A DNA stretch of 64,000 nt, from positions 54,077 to 118,076 of the forward strand of contig NZ_PEDL01000012.1 in the NCBI RefSeq assembly GCF_002735925.1. Reading direction: 5' to 3'. This DNA comes from Sporanaerobium hydrogeniformans. GTDB lineage: Bacteria; Bacillota; Clostridia; Lachnospirales; Cellulosilyticaceae. Made by a program: the position numbers and the translations under genes. Each line of letters begins with the position of its first letter. Position 1 is the first letter of the stretch. Below are positions 35,803-43,291 of this stretch, piece after piece. The notes under the pieces were generated by a model. It did no database searches, was not told the DNA's origin, and saw only the letters and a list, made by a program, of their open reading frames with translations.

Positions 35803-36894
35803 ATGAGTATTAACGAAATCATTGTATACATCATGGTTATCTTTGCTGTGCTAGGTGCACTGGATAAAATAATAGGTAATCGTTTTGGGATAGGTGAAAA
35901 ATTTGAAGAAGGGATTATGGCAATTGGTACTTTAGCCATTTCAATGGTAGGTATTATTGCTTTAGCTCCTATTATTGCAAACTTACTAAAGCCAGTCATT
36001 GTTCCTCTTTTTGGTTTTCTAGGAGCAGACCCTGCTATGTTTGCAGGTTCTATTTTAGCTAATGATATGGGTGGAGCACCTCTTGCACAGGCTTTAGCCA
36101 TTGATCCACAAGCAGGTCTTTTTGGAGGACTCATTGTAGGAGCTATGCTTGGACCTACTATTGTATTTACCATCCCTGTTGGACTTGGAATCATTGAAGA
36201 AAGTGACCGTAAGTATTTAGCAACAGGTGTCCTTGCCGGAGTTATTACTATTCCTATTGGTTCCTTCGTAGGTGGGCTTGTAGCAGGCTTTCCTATAAGT
36301 ATGGTTGTTATGAATCTTATTCCAATCATTATTTTTGCGGTTCTTATTGCATTAGGGCTCTTCTTTTTTCAAGATGCCATGATTAAAGGGTTTACCTACT
36401 TTGGGAAGTTTGTTGTAGCCGTTATCATTTTTGGCTTAGCATTAGGTATTATTGAGAAGCTAACAGGTATTGTCATTATACCAGGTATGACACCTATTAG
36501 TGAAGGATTTGCTATTGTAGCAGATATTGCTATTGTATTAGCAGGGGCCTTTCCACTGGTATATGTTATTACAAAGGTTTTCAAAACACCACTTATGAAA
36601 ATGGGGAAAATATTGGGTATGAATGATGTAGGAGCAGCAGGACTTGTAGCGAGCTTAGCGAATAGTATCCCTATGTTTGGAATGATGAAAGATATGGATG
36701 CAAGAGGTAAAATTATCAATGTAGCTTTTGCTGTATCTGCTGCCTTTGTATTTGGGGATCACTTAGGCTTTACAGCTGGTTTTAATTCAGAAATGATTTT
36801 TCCTATGATTGTAGGTAAATTAGTAGGTGGTATCACAGCTGTTATTGTAGCCATCTTTATTGCCAATAAAACACTTGGAAGGGAGAAGCAGTAG
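35803..36894 (+). CDS. eutH: Ethanolamine permease EutH
   Basis: A 363-residue inner-membrane protein with about ten hydrophobic segments. Family motifs seen are ANDMGGAPLAQAL, GLFGGLIVGAMLGPTIVFTI and LANSIPMFGMMKDMD. EutH takes up ethanolamine when it is scarce. The start at 35803 follows TTGGAGGAG by 5 bases; the frame also includes TTG at 35788 within that box. The stop abuts the eutQ start without a gap. Confidence 0.92.
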   Translation: MSINEIIVYIMVIFAVLGALDKIIGNRFGIGEKFEEGIMAIGTLAISMVGIIALAPIIANLLKPVIVPLFGFLGADPAMFAGSILANDMGGAPLAQALAIDPQAGLFGGLIVGAMLGPTIVFTIPVGLGIIEESDRKYLATGVLAGVITIPIGSFVGGLVAGFPISMVVMNLIPIIIFAVLIALGLFFFQDAMIKGFTYFGKFVVAVIIFGLALGIIEKLTGIVIIPGMTPISEGFAIVADIAIVLAGAFPLVYVITKVFKTPLMKMGKILGMNDVGAAGLVASLANSIPMFGMMKDMDARGKIINVAFAVSAAFVFGDHLGFTAGFNSEMIFPMIVGKLVGGITAVIVAIFIANKTLGREKQ

Positions 36895-37368
36895 ATGGAT
36901 ATTGAACGTTCAACCTTAGAAACACTTATTAAACAGATTATTTTAGAGAAACTAGGCAAGGCAAATAACATTTCTAATGGTATGGATTATGTAAGGGAAG
37001 TAACAAAGTCAGGTGTTATTGCTGTTAAGGTACCAACCGTTAAAGTGGATGAGAGTAATCGCTTAGATACCGGGAAATCTACTGATCAGGTTTATACCAA
37101 AGATGTTTTCACACTGCAAGAAAGTCCAAGGCTAGGTTGTGGGGTAATGGAAATGAAGAGTACTACCTTTGATTGGCATCTTAATTATGATGAAATAGAT
37201 TATGTTATTGAAGGAAGCCTTAGTATCATTATTAATGGAGAAGTAGCAACTGCCCATGCAGGTGAGCTTGTTCTTATCCCAAAGGGTTCCAGTATCAAAT
37301 TTTCTGTTCCCAACTATGCCCGTTTCATCTATATAACCTACCCAGCAGACTGGGCCAACCAACCCTAA
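36895..37368 (+). CDS. eutQ: EutQ cupin protein, acetate-kinase candidate
   Basis: 157 residues. The N-terminus (STLETLIKQIILEKL) is an encapsulation-type amphipathic helix; a cupin barrel follows (YDEIDYVIEGSLSIIINGE, AGELVLIPKGSSIKF). Salmonella EutQ has reported acetate-kinase activity and is associated with the organelle. No separate ackA-type gene is in the window, so EutQ and/or EutP may perform that step. It ends the eut gene run. Confidence 0.88.
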   Translation: MDIERSTLETLIKQIILEKLGKANNISNGMDYVREVTKSGVIAVKVPTVKVDESNRLDTGKSTDQVYTKDVFTLQESPRLGCGVMEMKSTTFDWHLNYDEIDYVIEGSLSIIINGEVATAHAGELVLIPKGSSIKFSVPNYARFIYITYPADWANQP

Positions 37369-37370
37369 CC

Positions 37371-37553
37371 CCTATCCTGATCCTGTATGGGTGGATTCCC
37401 TACCCCTATCCTAATCCTGTATGGGTGGATTCCCTACCTCTATCCTAATCCTGTATGGGTGGATTCCCTACCCCTATCCTAATCCTGTATGGGTGGATTC
37501 TCTACCCCTATCCTGATCCTGTATGGGTGGATTCTCTACCCCTATCCTGATCC
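37371..37553. repeat. 34-bp tandem repeat array
   Basis: Five full copies of a 34-bp unit start at 37371, 37405, 37439, 37473 and 37507, and a partial copy at 37541 runs into a REP element. Each unit contains GTATGGGTGGATTCC, a decayed half of the REP palindrome. The array starts almost at the eutQ stop, so no room is left for a classical terminator there. Confidence 0.9.
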
Positions 37554-37580
37554 CGTAGGGGCGGATTCCATATCCGCCCG
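37554..37580. repeat. REP-like palindrome ending the 34-bp array
   Basis: Same 27-base element as at 23521: arms GGGCGGAT and ATCCGCCC around TCCAT, preceded by CGTAG. It closes the 34-bp array. From 37581 to 37647 there is only AT-rich DNA with decayed CCATAT fragments. Confidence 0.85.
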
Positions 37581-37647
37581 CAACTCCATATCCATCTCTA
37601 ATTCATATCTATTAACTATCCAATAATTATAATAATTAATAAAGAAG

Positions 37648-38337
37648 CTATTTATAATCAGGAGTATAAAAACAATCCAATTCCCATTTCAAAGGATTTG
37701 TGTCAATATACTCCCATATTTTTTGATAGGCCTGCTCATTACGGATGATATGGTCATGAAAAGAACGTTGCCATATATGCTTATCAAAGGATGGTAAAAT
37801 CCCTTGTTTAACCATTTTTATATATTCAATCGTAGAATAGCGCTTAAAAGCCTGCACAACCCCCGACACCGTAGGGGCGGATTCCATATCCGCCCGTAAT
37901 CCCATATCCGCCAATAATTCCATACTTCTATGTGACTCCATATCCTTTCTTTCAATAACAAGAATAGCATGAAAATGATTAGGCATAATCACATATTTGG
38001 GACAGGTTACATGGGGATAGTGTGCAATTGTTTTTAGAAATATACTATTTATCATTTGAGTTGATAGAGATCTGTAAGATGGTCTAGAATCGCGGGACGA
38101 CATGGAGTTGCTAAATGATAGGGTATTTTGAAATGATATGGAATCGTGGGGCGATATGGAATTACGAGACGACATGGAATTGCAGGACGATATAGAATCG
38201 CGGGACGATATGGAATCGTCCCCTACGGGGGTGAATAATATTTTTTTGTTGTGAGTACATAGTGTTATGAAATAAGCACCGTTTTGACTGTAATCATAAT
38301 TTTTTAATCGATTAGATTTCCTTCTAGGTAAATTCAA
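37648..38337 (-). CDS. REP-associated tyrosine transposase (RAYT) with REP insertions
   Basis: A 229-residue Y1 (HUH) transposase of the RAYT type, which nicks single-stranded DNA at REP palindromes. The start GAYFITLCTHNKK, the HUH motif MPNHFH (about residues 119-124) and the C-terminal YIDTNPLKW, with a likely catalytic tyrosine, are visible. Two inserts are abnormal: residues 40-90 are hexapeptide repeats (SISSRD-like) encoded by 18-bp REP-derived units, and about residues 138-158 are encoded by a REP element at 37871-37896. Both keep the frame. AGGTGGTG precedes the ATG. It may be functional or decaying. Confidence 0.85.
   Translation of the reverse strand: MNLPRRKSNRLKNYDYSQNGAYFITLCTHNKKILFTPVGDDSISSRDSISSCNSMSSRNSISPHDSISFQNTLSFSNSMSSRDSRPSYRSLSTQMINSIFLKTIAHYPHVTCPKYVIMPNHFHAILVIERKDMESHRSMELLADMGLRADMESAPTVSGVVQAFKRYSTIEYIKMVKQGILPSFDKHIWQRSFHDHIIRNEQAYQKIWEYIDTNPLKWELDCFYTPDYK
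37871..37896. repeat. REP element inside the RAYT gene
   Basis: A copy of the 23521 element without its first base, lying in the C-terminal half of the transposase coding sequence, in frame. A partial copy (CCCATATCCGCC) follows directly. Confidence 0.85.
38068..38230. repeat. 18-bp REP-derived repeats within the RAYT gene
   Basis: About eight copies of an 18-bp unit of form GGACGATATGGAATCGCG run through codons 40-90 of the transposase. A full palindrome variant stands at 38202-38230 (GGGACGAT-ATGGA-ATCGTCCC, then CTACG). The 18-bp period preserves the reading frame. Confidence 0.85.
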
Positions 38338-38407
38338 GATTTCACCACCTATCTAAAATTTTCAAATTATTAACATCCCCTTTTCTATCATTTCACCTAT
38401 CCCACCT

Positions 38408-38469
38408 CGTAGGGGCGGATTCCATATCCGCCCGGGATTCCATATCCGCCCGAGATTCCATATCTCCCG
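38408..38469. repeat. REP palindrome with two trailing half-copies
   Basis: A complete 27-base REP (38408-38434) is followed by two 17-18-base half elements (GATTCCATATCCGCCCG-like) to 38469. It lies upstream of the RAYT gene. The rest of 38338-38616 is AT-rich with no gene. Confidence 0.85.
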
Positions 38470-38616
38470 TAACCTCATATCTCCTTGTAATTCTATAATT
38501 ATCTAAATACTATTTATCCATAGTGTATTTATTATAATATCCGTAATTGAAATACTTTAATCAAGGCTGAAGATAACATGGATTGTGTGTGAGATATAGA
38601 ATTGGTTAGGCATTAT

Positions 38617-38643
38617 GGGGGCGATATGGAATCGCCCCGTACG
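38617..38643. repeat. REP palindrome, GC-variant
   Basis: GGGGGCGAT-ATGGA-ATCGCCCC followed by GTACG. Compared with the other copies both arms have changed together. It immediately precedes the 33-bp array. Confidence 0.8.
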
Positions 38644-38645
38644 AC

Positions 38646-38890
38646 GAATAGGGATAAGGAAAGATAGAGAGGAATGATGAATAGGGGTAAGGAAAGATAG
38701 AGAGGAATGATGAATAGGAATAAGAAAAGATAAAGAGGAATGATGAATAGGAATAAGGAAGGATAAAGAGGAATGATGAATAGGAATAAGGAAGGATAAA
38801 GAGGAATGATGAATAGGAATAAGGAAGGATAAAGAGGAATGACGAATAGGAATAAGAAAAGATAAAGAGGAATAATGAATAGGAACAGGG
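38646..38890. repeat. 33-bp tandem repeat array
   Basis: Seven full copies and a partial eighth of a 33-bp purine-rich unit start at 38646, 38679, 38712, 38745, 38778, 38811, 38844 and 38877. The unit is made of GAATAGGAATAAGGAAGG and AATGATGAATAGG-type blocks. It begins right next to a REP palindrome. It produces a spurious minus-strand frame with a repeated leucine/phenylalanine/proline pattern. Confidence 0.9.
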
Positions 38891-39012
38891 AGAAATGTAG
38901 GGGAAATTTATTTTGGAGGTATGCTATAATAAGGAGAGTAAAAAAGAGGGTATATAGAAGTTTATAAGATATAAGGCATCCAGATAAATAAAGAGCAAGA
39001 GGGGGAAGCAAA

Positions 39013-39921
39013 GTGACTTTACAACAGCTTAAATATGTTATTACAGTAGCAGATAGTAGTTCCATGAGTGAGGCGGCTAAGACATTATTTATTTCACAGC
39101 CTAGCTTATCAAATGCTATAAAGGACTTAGAGGGCGAGCTTGGCATAAGTCTTTTTAATAGAAATAACAAAGGAATTGTCTTATCCACAGAAGGAAAGGA
39201 GTTCTTAGGCTATGCGAGACAAGTAGTGGAGCAAATGGGATTATTAGAGGAGAAGTATTTAGGGATGAAGCCGGCTAAGCAAAAGTTTAGCGTTTCAACC
39301 CAGCATTATGCCTTTGCAGTAGATGCTTTTGTGGAACTTATTAAAGAATATGGCTTAGAGGAATATGAATTTACACTAAGAGAAACTAAAACCTATGAAA
39401 TTATTGAGGATGTCAAACAACTTAGAAGTGAAATTGGTATTTTATATTTGAATGAATTTAATGAAAAGGTTATTTGCAAGCTTTTAAAGGAAAGTAATTT
39501 AGTCTTTAAGGAACTTTTTACAGCTAAGCCTCATATCTTTATTTGGTCAGGGAATCCCCTAGCAAAGCAAAAAAGTGTCTCTCTTGAAGAACTTAGAGAT
39601 TACCCTTGTTTATCCTTTGAGCAAGGAGAAAATAATTCTTTTTATTTTTCAGAGGAGATTCTGAGTACTTTAGTACATAAAAAAGCCATCAAGGTAAGTG
39701 ACAGAGCAACACTCTTCAACTTACTTGTAGGACTAAATGGTTTTACTATTTCAAGTGGTATTATAAGTGAAGAATTAAACGGTAAGCACATCATTGCTAT
39801 ACCATTAGATGTAGAAGAAGTAATGCGTATTGGTATCATTACTCATAAAAGTGTAACAATAAGTCGATTAGGAGAAATTTATTTAGAAGCACTAAAACGT
39901 CATACAATTAGCTTGCTATAG
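39013..39921 (+). CDS. LysR-family regulator, possibly of methionine genes
   Basis: A 302-residue LysR protein with N-terminal HTH (MSEAAKTLFISQPSLSNAIK, about residues 17-36) and an effector domain. It starts with GTG after GAGGGGGAAG. The next gene is metF on the same strand, with a terminator between them. Control of metF is therefore possible (as MetR or MtaR do elsewhere) but is inference from position only. Confidence 0.83.
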   Translation: MTLQQLKYVITVADSSSMSEAAKTLFISQPSLSNAIKDLEGELGISLFNRNNKGIVLSTEGKEFLGYARQVVEQMGLLEEKYLGMKPAKQKFSVSTQHYAFAVDAFVELIKEYGLEEYEFTLRETKTYEIIEDVKQLRSEIGILYLNEFNEKVICKLLKESNLVFKELFTAKPHIFIWSGNPLAKQKSVSLEELRDYPCLSFEQGENNSFYFSEEILSTLVHKKAIKVSDRATLFNLLVGLNGFTISSGIISEELNGKHIIAIPLDVEEVMRIGIITHKSVTISRLGEIYLEALKRHTISLL

Positions 39922-39951
39922 TATTAAACTATAGCAAGCTATATTTTTTTT
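39909..39951 (+). terminator. Terminator after LysR gene
   Basis: TAGCTTGCTATAGT pairs with ACTATAGCAAGCTA and is followed by a run of eight T. The 5' arm overlaps the last codons of the gene. Confidence 0.88.
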
Positions 39952-40047
39952 GTAATTTACTCTTTTTAGGAAAGCACGTATACTTACTACAATATAAAAA
40001 CAGTAAGTAAAGAGCTAGAACAGCAAAAGGGAAGGAAGCAAGTAATT

Positions 40048-40908
40048 ATGAAGATAGAACATTTTTTTGAACAAAAAAAGCCCATTATTTCTTTTGAAAT
40101 TTTTCCACCTAAGAAAGAAAGCGCTTTAAGAAATTTAGATGAAACCTTAGAAATTCTTAGTCAATTAAAACCAGATTTTATCAGTGTAACCTTTGGAGCA
40201 GGTGGAAGCTGTGTTAACAATCAAACAGTAGAAATTGCTAAAAAAATAAAAGCTAAATACCATATTGAAGCACTCGCTCATCTTACCTGTCTTAATCATA
40301 ATCAAGATGAAATAAACATACTTCTTCAAGAATTAGAGAAGGCAGGAGTAGAAAATATCTTAGCCCTTCGTGGGGATAAAAATCCAAATGTGACACCTAA
40401 GAAAGATTTTACATATGCCAGTGACTTAGTAGCCTATATCAAAAGCCAAGGAAACTTTGGATTAAGTGGAGCGTGTTATCCAGAAGGACATACTGAGTGT
40501 GAGAATGAGGTGCAGGATATCCTTAATCTTAAGAAAAAAGTAGATGCAGGAGTAGGGCATTTGATCTCACAGCTTTTCTTTGATAATGATGTTTTCTATA
40601 ACTTTCAAAAAAATGCCCAGCTTGCGGGGATTGAGGTACCTATTGAAGCAGGAATCATGCCTGTTATTAATAAAGCACAAATTGAAAAGATGGTTTCTCT
40701 TTGTGGAGCGTCACTACCTAGTAAGTTTACAAAGATTATGCAAAAATATGAAGATAATAAAGAAGCCTTATTTGAGGCAGGGATTGCTTATGCCATTGAC
40801 CAAATCGTTGACCTAATTGCTCATGATGTAGAGGGTATTCACCTTTATACGATGAATAACCCACTTGTGGCTCAAAGAATTTATGAGGGTATCAAGAAAC
40901 TTCTTTAA
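40048..40908 (+). CDS. metF: Methylenetetrahydrofolate reductase
   Basis: A 286-residue TIM-barrel flavoenzyme that reduces 5,10-methylene-THF to 5-methyl-THF, for methionine synthesis or one-carbon (acetyl-CoA pathway) metabolism. It shows ISFEIFPPKKE at the start, SVTFGAGGS near residue 47, ALRGD near residue 107 and the QLFFDND segment. AAGGAAGG precedes the ATG. It is monocistronic between two terminators. Confidence 0.93.
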   Translation: MKIEHFFEQKKPIISFEIFPPKKESALRNLDETLEILSQLKPDFISVTFGAGGSCVNNQTVEIAKKIKAKYHIEALAHLTCLNHNQDEINILLQELEKAGVENILALRGDKNPNVTPKKDFTYASDLVAYIKSQGNFGLSGACYPEGHTECENEVQDILNLKKKVDAGVGHLISQLFFDNDVFYNFQKNAQLAGIEVPIEAGIMPVINKAQIEKMVSLCGASLPSKFTKIMQKYEDNKEALFEAGIAYAIDQIVDLIAHDVEGIHLYTMNNPLVAQRIYEGIKKLL

Positions 40909-40913
40909 ACTGT

Positions 40914-40947
40914 AAAAAAAGCAAGGTATAAAGCCTTGCTTTTTTTT
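40914..40947 (+). terminator. Terminator after metF
   Basis: GCAAGG-TATAAAG-CCTTGC stem flanked by A and T runs, reading AAAAAAAGCAAGG ... CCTTGCTTTTTTTT. It works in either direction. Confidence 0.88.
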
Positions 40948-41065
40948 ATATATAGAACTTATATTGGATTTGTTTGAAATTTGATGGATAATTGTATAAA
41001 ATAAATGAATAAACCTATAATTAAAAGGCGTGATAAATTGCAGTATGGAAGAGAGGGAAATGCAA

Positions 41066-42043
41066 ATGACAAAGGTGGATATTATCTCAGGATTTTTAGG
41101 GGCAGGTAAAACAACTTTAATTAAAAAACTTATCAAAGAAGCTTTTAAGGATGAAAAGCTAGTGCTTATTGAAAATGAATTCGGTGAGATAGGGATAGAT
41201 AGTGGCTTTCTTAAAGAAGGTGGAGTAGAAATAACAGAAATGAACTCAGGCTGTATCTGTTGTTCGTTAGTAGGTGATTTTGGTGTAGCACTAAAAGAAG
41301 TACTAAGTAAATATAAGCCGGACCGCATTATTATTGAGCCGTCAGGAGTAGGTAAGCTTTCAGATGTAATAAAAGCTGTTAAAGATAAGGAGCAAGACGC
41401 ACAAATAACTCTTAATGTTAGGACTGCAGTAGTAGATGCTAAAAAGTGTAAAATGTACATGAAAAACTTTGGAGAGTTCTTTAATAATCAAATTGAAAAT
41501 GCAACAACTATTTTATTAAGTCGTACACAAGATATCAGTGAGGACAAGTTGATAGAGTGCACTCAACTAATTAAAGAACGTAATAAGGCAGCTACATTAG
41601 TGACTACCCCATGGCAAGACCTAGAAGGCAAGCAGCTTTTAGAGGCTATGGAAAGTCAAAATACATTAGAGAAGGAGCTTCTTAAGAAGGAGGCTATTTG
41701 TTCATGTTGTGGTGGACACCATTCTCATACGGAACATCATCACCATCACCAGCATCATCATGCAGACGAAGTTTTTACTAGTTGGGGTTTAGAAACACCT
41801 CGTCCTTTTAAACAAGAAGCCATTAAAAGAGTTTTGGAAAAGCTTTCAAATACACAAGCGTACGGGATGATTCTTCGTGCTAAAGGGATTTTGCAAGATG
41901 AAAAAGGTAATTGGTTTTGCTTTGATATGGTGCCAGGAGAATATGAAATAAGACAAGAAGCAGCAGACTACACAGGACGCTTGTGTGTAATCGGAACAAA
42001 GCTAGATAAAAAGGGACTTCAGCAACTATTTGAAGAGTGTTAG
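41066..42043 (+). CDS. COG0523/CobW-family metallochaperone GTPase
   Basis: About 325 residues. Walker A is GFLGAGKTTL, the metal-binding motif CxCC is GCICC (residues 63-67 from this start), and a further Cys/His-rich segment CSCCGGHHSH plus a run of histidines (about residues 212-232) precedes the CobW C-terminal domain. Such proteins insert or store Zn, Ni or Co. I chose the ATG at 41066, with GAGAGGGAA upstream; ATG 41060 and 41045 and GTG 41030 are in frame. It is followed by a related gene 14 bases later. The metal is unknown. Confidence 0.85.
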   Translation: MTKVDIISGFLGAGKTTLIKKLIKEAFKDEKLVLIENEFGEIGIDSGFLKEGGVEITEMNSGCICCSLVGDFGVALKEVLSKYKPDRIIIEPSGVGKLSDVIKAVKDKEQDAQITLNVRTAVVDAKKCKMYMKNFGEFFNNQIENATTILLSRTQDISEDKLIECTQLIKERNKAATLVTTPWQDLEGKQLLEAMESQNTLEKELLKKEAICSCCGGHHSHTEHHHHHQHHHADEVFTSWGLETPRPFKQEAIKRVLEKLSNTQAYGMILRAKGILQDEKGNWFCFDMVPGEYEIRQEAADYTGRLCVIGTKLDKKGLQQLFEEC

Positions 42044-42057
42044 AGGAGAGCAGAACC

Positions 42058-42996
42058 ATGAAAATACCTATCTTTTTATTGAATGGATTACTGGAATCAG
42101 GTAAAACTTCCTTTATAAGTCATCTTCTAGCTAAGCCTATTTTTGCAGATGGAAAGGAAACACTTCTTATTGTTTGTGAAGAAGGGGTCGAAGACTATGA
42201 GGAGATACTACTGACTAAAAATCATGTGACTTTAGTAAGAGTAGACGAGGAAGAGGAGCTAACAGAAGCTTTCCTAAAAGAACTCAATTTGATTCATAGT
42301 CCAAGTAGGGTCATTATGGAATACAATGGGATGTGGGGATTAGAGCTTCTTTTTGATACACCACTCCCTACAGGCTGGTTTCTCTACCAAAGCATGGTGA
42401 TCGTAAACGGAGAGACCTTTAATCTTTACTTTAATAATATGCGAGGGATGATGATGGAGCATTTTAAAACAGCTCAATTAGTTATAGTCAATCGCATGAA
42501 TGAAGAGATGAATATAAGAGCTTTAACAGGCACAGTAAAGGCGATAAATAGTGAGGTTCAATTATTGAGTGTTTCAACAGACTTTGTAATGACACCTATT
42601 AAAGAAGAGCTTCCCTATGATATAACAAAGGATGTGATTGAGGTTAGTGAGGAGCACTATGGTATTTGGTATATTGATTTATGGGAGGAACCCAACAAGT
42701 ATCTTCATAAAAAAGTAAAAGTAAGTGGACTTTTTTTCAAAGAGCCAAGTGATCCTAAAGACCGCTTCAGCTTTGGGCGCTTTGCGATGCCTTGTTGTGA
42801 GGATGACATAGCTTTTATGGGACTTTACTGTCACAATATTGGCAAGCCACGTTTTCAAAATAAAGAGAGCGTAGAGCTATTAGCTGAAATCTGTTGGGAA
42901 GAAGCACCTGTTTATCAAGGAGAAGGTCCAGTACTCCATGTCAAAAGTATCGCATCTGCTGCTAAAGATCAATCCTCCATAATTAGTTTTGGATAA
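42058..42996 (+). CDS. COG0523-like P-loop protein fused to DUF1980-like domain
   Basis: About 312 residues. The N-terminal part has a P-loop (GLLESGKTSF) and resembles a CobW GTPase, but without the CxCC motif. The C-terminal part (KVKVSGLFFKEP ... RFSFGRFAMPCCEDDIAFMG, about residues 219-290) resembles the conserved cysteine-containing DUF1980/TIGR03943 domain, usually encoded as a separate protein beside COG0523 and permease genes. GAGGAGAGC lies before the ATG. It pairs with the gene upstream in one operon. Role in metal homeostasis is inferred. Confidence 0.7.
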   Translation: MKIPIFLLNGLLESGKTSFISHLLAKPIFADGKETLLIVCEEGVEDYEEILLTKNHVTLVRVDEEEELTEAFLKELNLIHSPSRVIMEYNGMWGLELLFDTPLPTGWFLYQSMVIVNGETFNLYFNNMRGMMMEHFKTAQLVIVNRMNEEMNIRALTGTVKAINSEVQLLSVSTDFVMTPIKEELPYDITKDVIEVSEEHYGIWYIDLWEEPNKYLHKKVKVSGLFFKEPSDPKDRFSFGRFAMPCCEDDIAFMGLYCHNIGKPRFQNKESVELLAEICWEEAPVYQGEGPVLHVKSIASAAKDQSSIISFG

Positions 42997-43126
42997 ATAC
43001 TTATAAAATGAAGTCTTAAGTTATAAGAGAAGAAACGAATTTAGGTTATATACGAATTGCTGAGATTGTAGAATAAGAAATTATTTCATAAAAACTAAAC
43101 AAAATTATAGAATTTTAAATTTTACT

Positions 43127-43167
43127 AGGAAACTCCTCAAAAAAAATAGGATTTCCTTATTTTTTTT
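43127..43167 (+). terminator. Probable terminator after COG0523 operon
   Basis: AGGAAA-CTCC pairs with GGA-TTTCCT around an A-rich loop, followed by a T run. It lies in the 295-base gap 42997-43291, which otherwise holds only AT-rich DNA; no convincing promoter could be fixed for the next operon. Confidence 0.6.
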
Positions 43168-43291
43168 GTCTATTTTGTATTTTACATAAAAGTCTTTAGA
43201 TTTTACATGTATTAAAAAATGAATAGATAGTAACATATAGCTATGGATACAAAATAATATAAAAGACGGAAAAGATAGGAGTAGAGTGAAG

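Noticed and set aside
35745..36329. Minus-strand frame of 194 codons antisense to eutH
   Set aside because: It is a shadow of the hydrophobic eutH coding sequence with skewed composition and no family match.
37371..38890. CRISPR or integron attC-like array
   Set aside because: The repeats are simple tandem or palindromic REP units around an HUH transposase; there are no spacers, integrase or gene cassettes.
38613..39188. Minus-strand open frame of 191 codons
   Set aside because: Its C-terminal half overlaps the LysR start and the rest is the translated 33-bp tandem array (repeating Leu/Phe/Ile/Pro). It has no family resemblance.
40813..41460. Minus-strand frame of 215 codons
   Set aside because: It lies across metF's end and the COG0523 gene, which are both well supported on the plus strand, and has no recognisable content.
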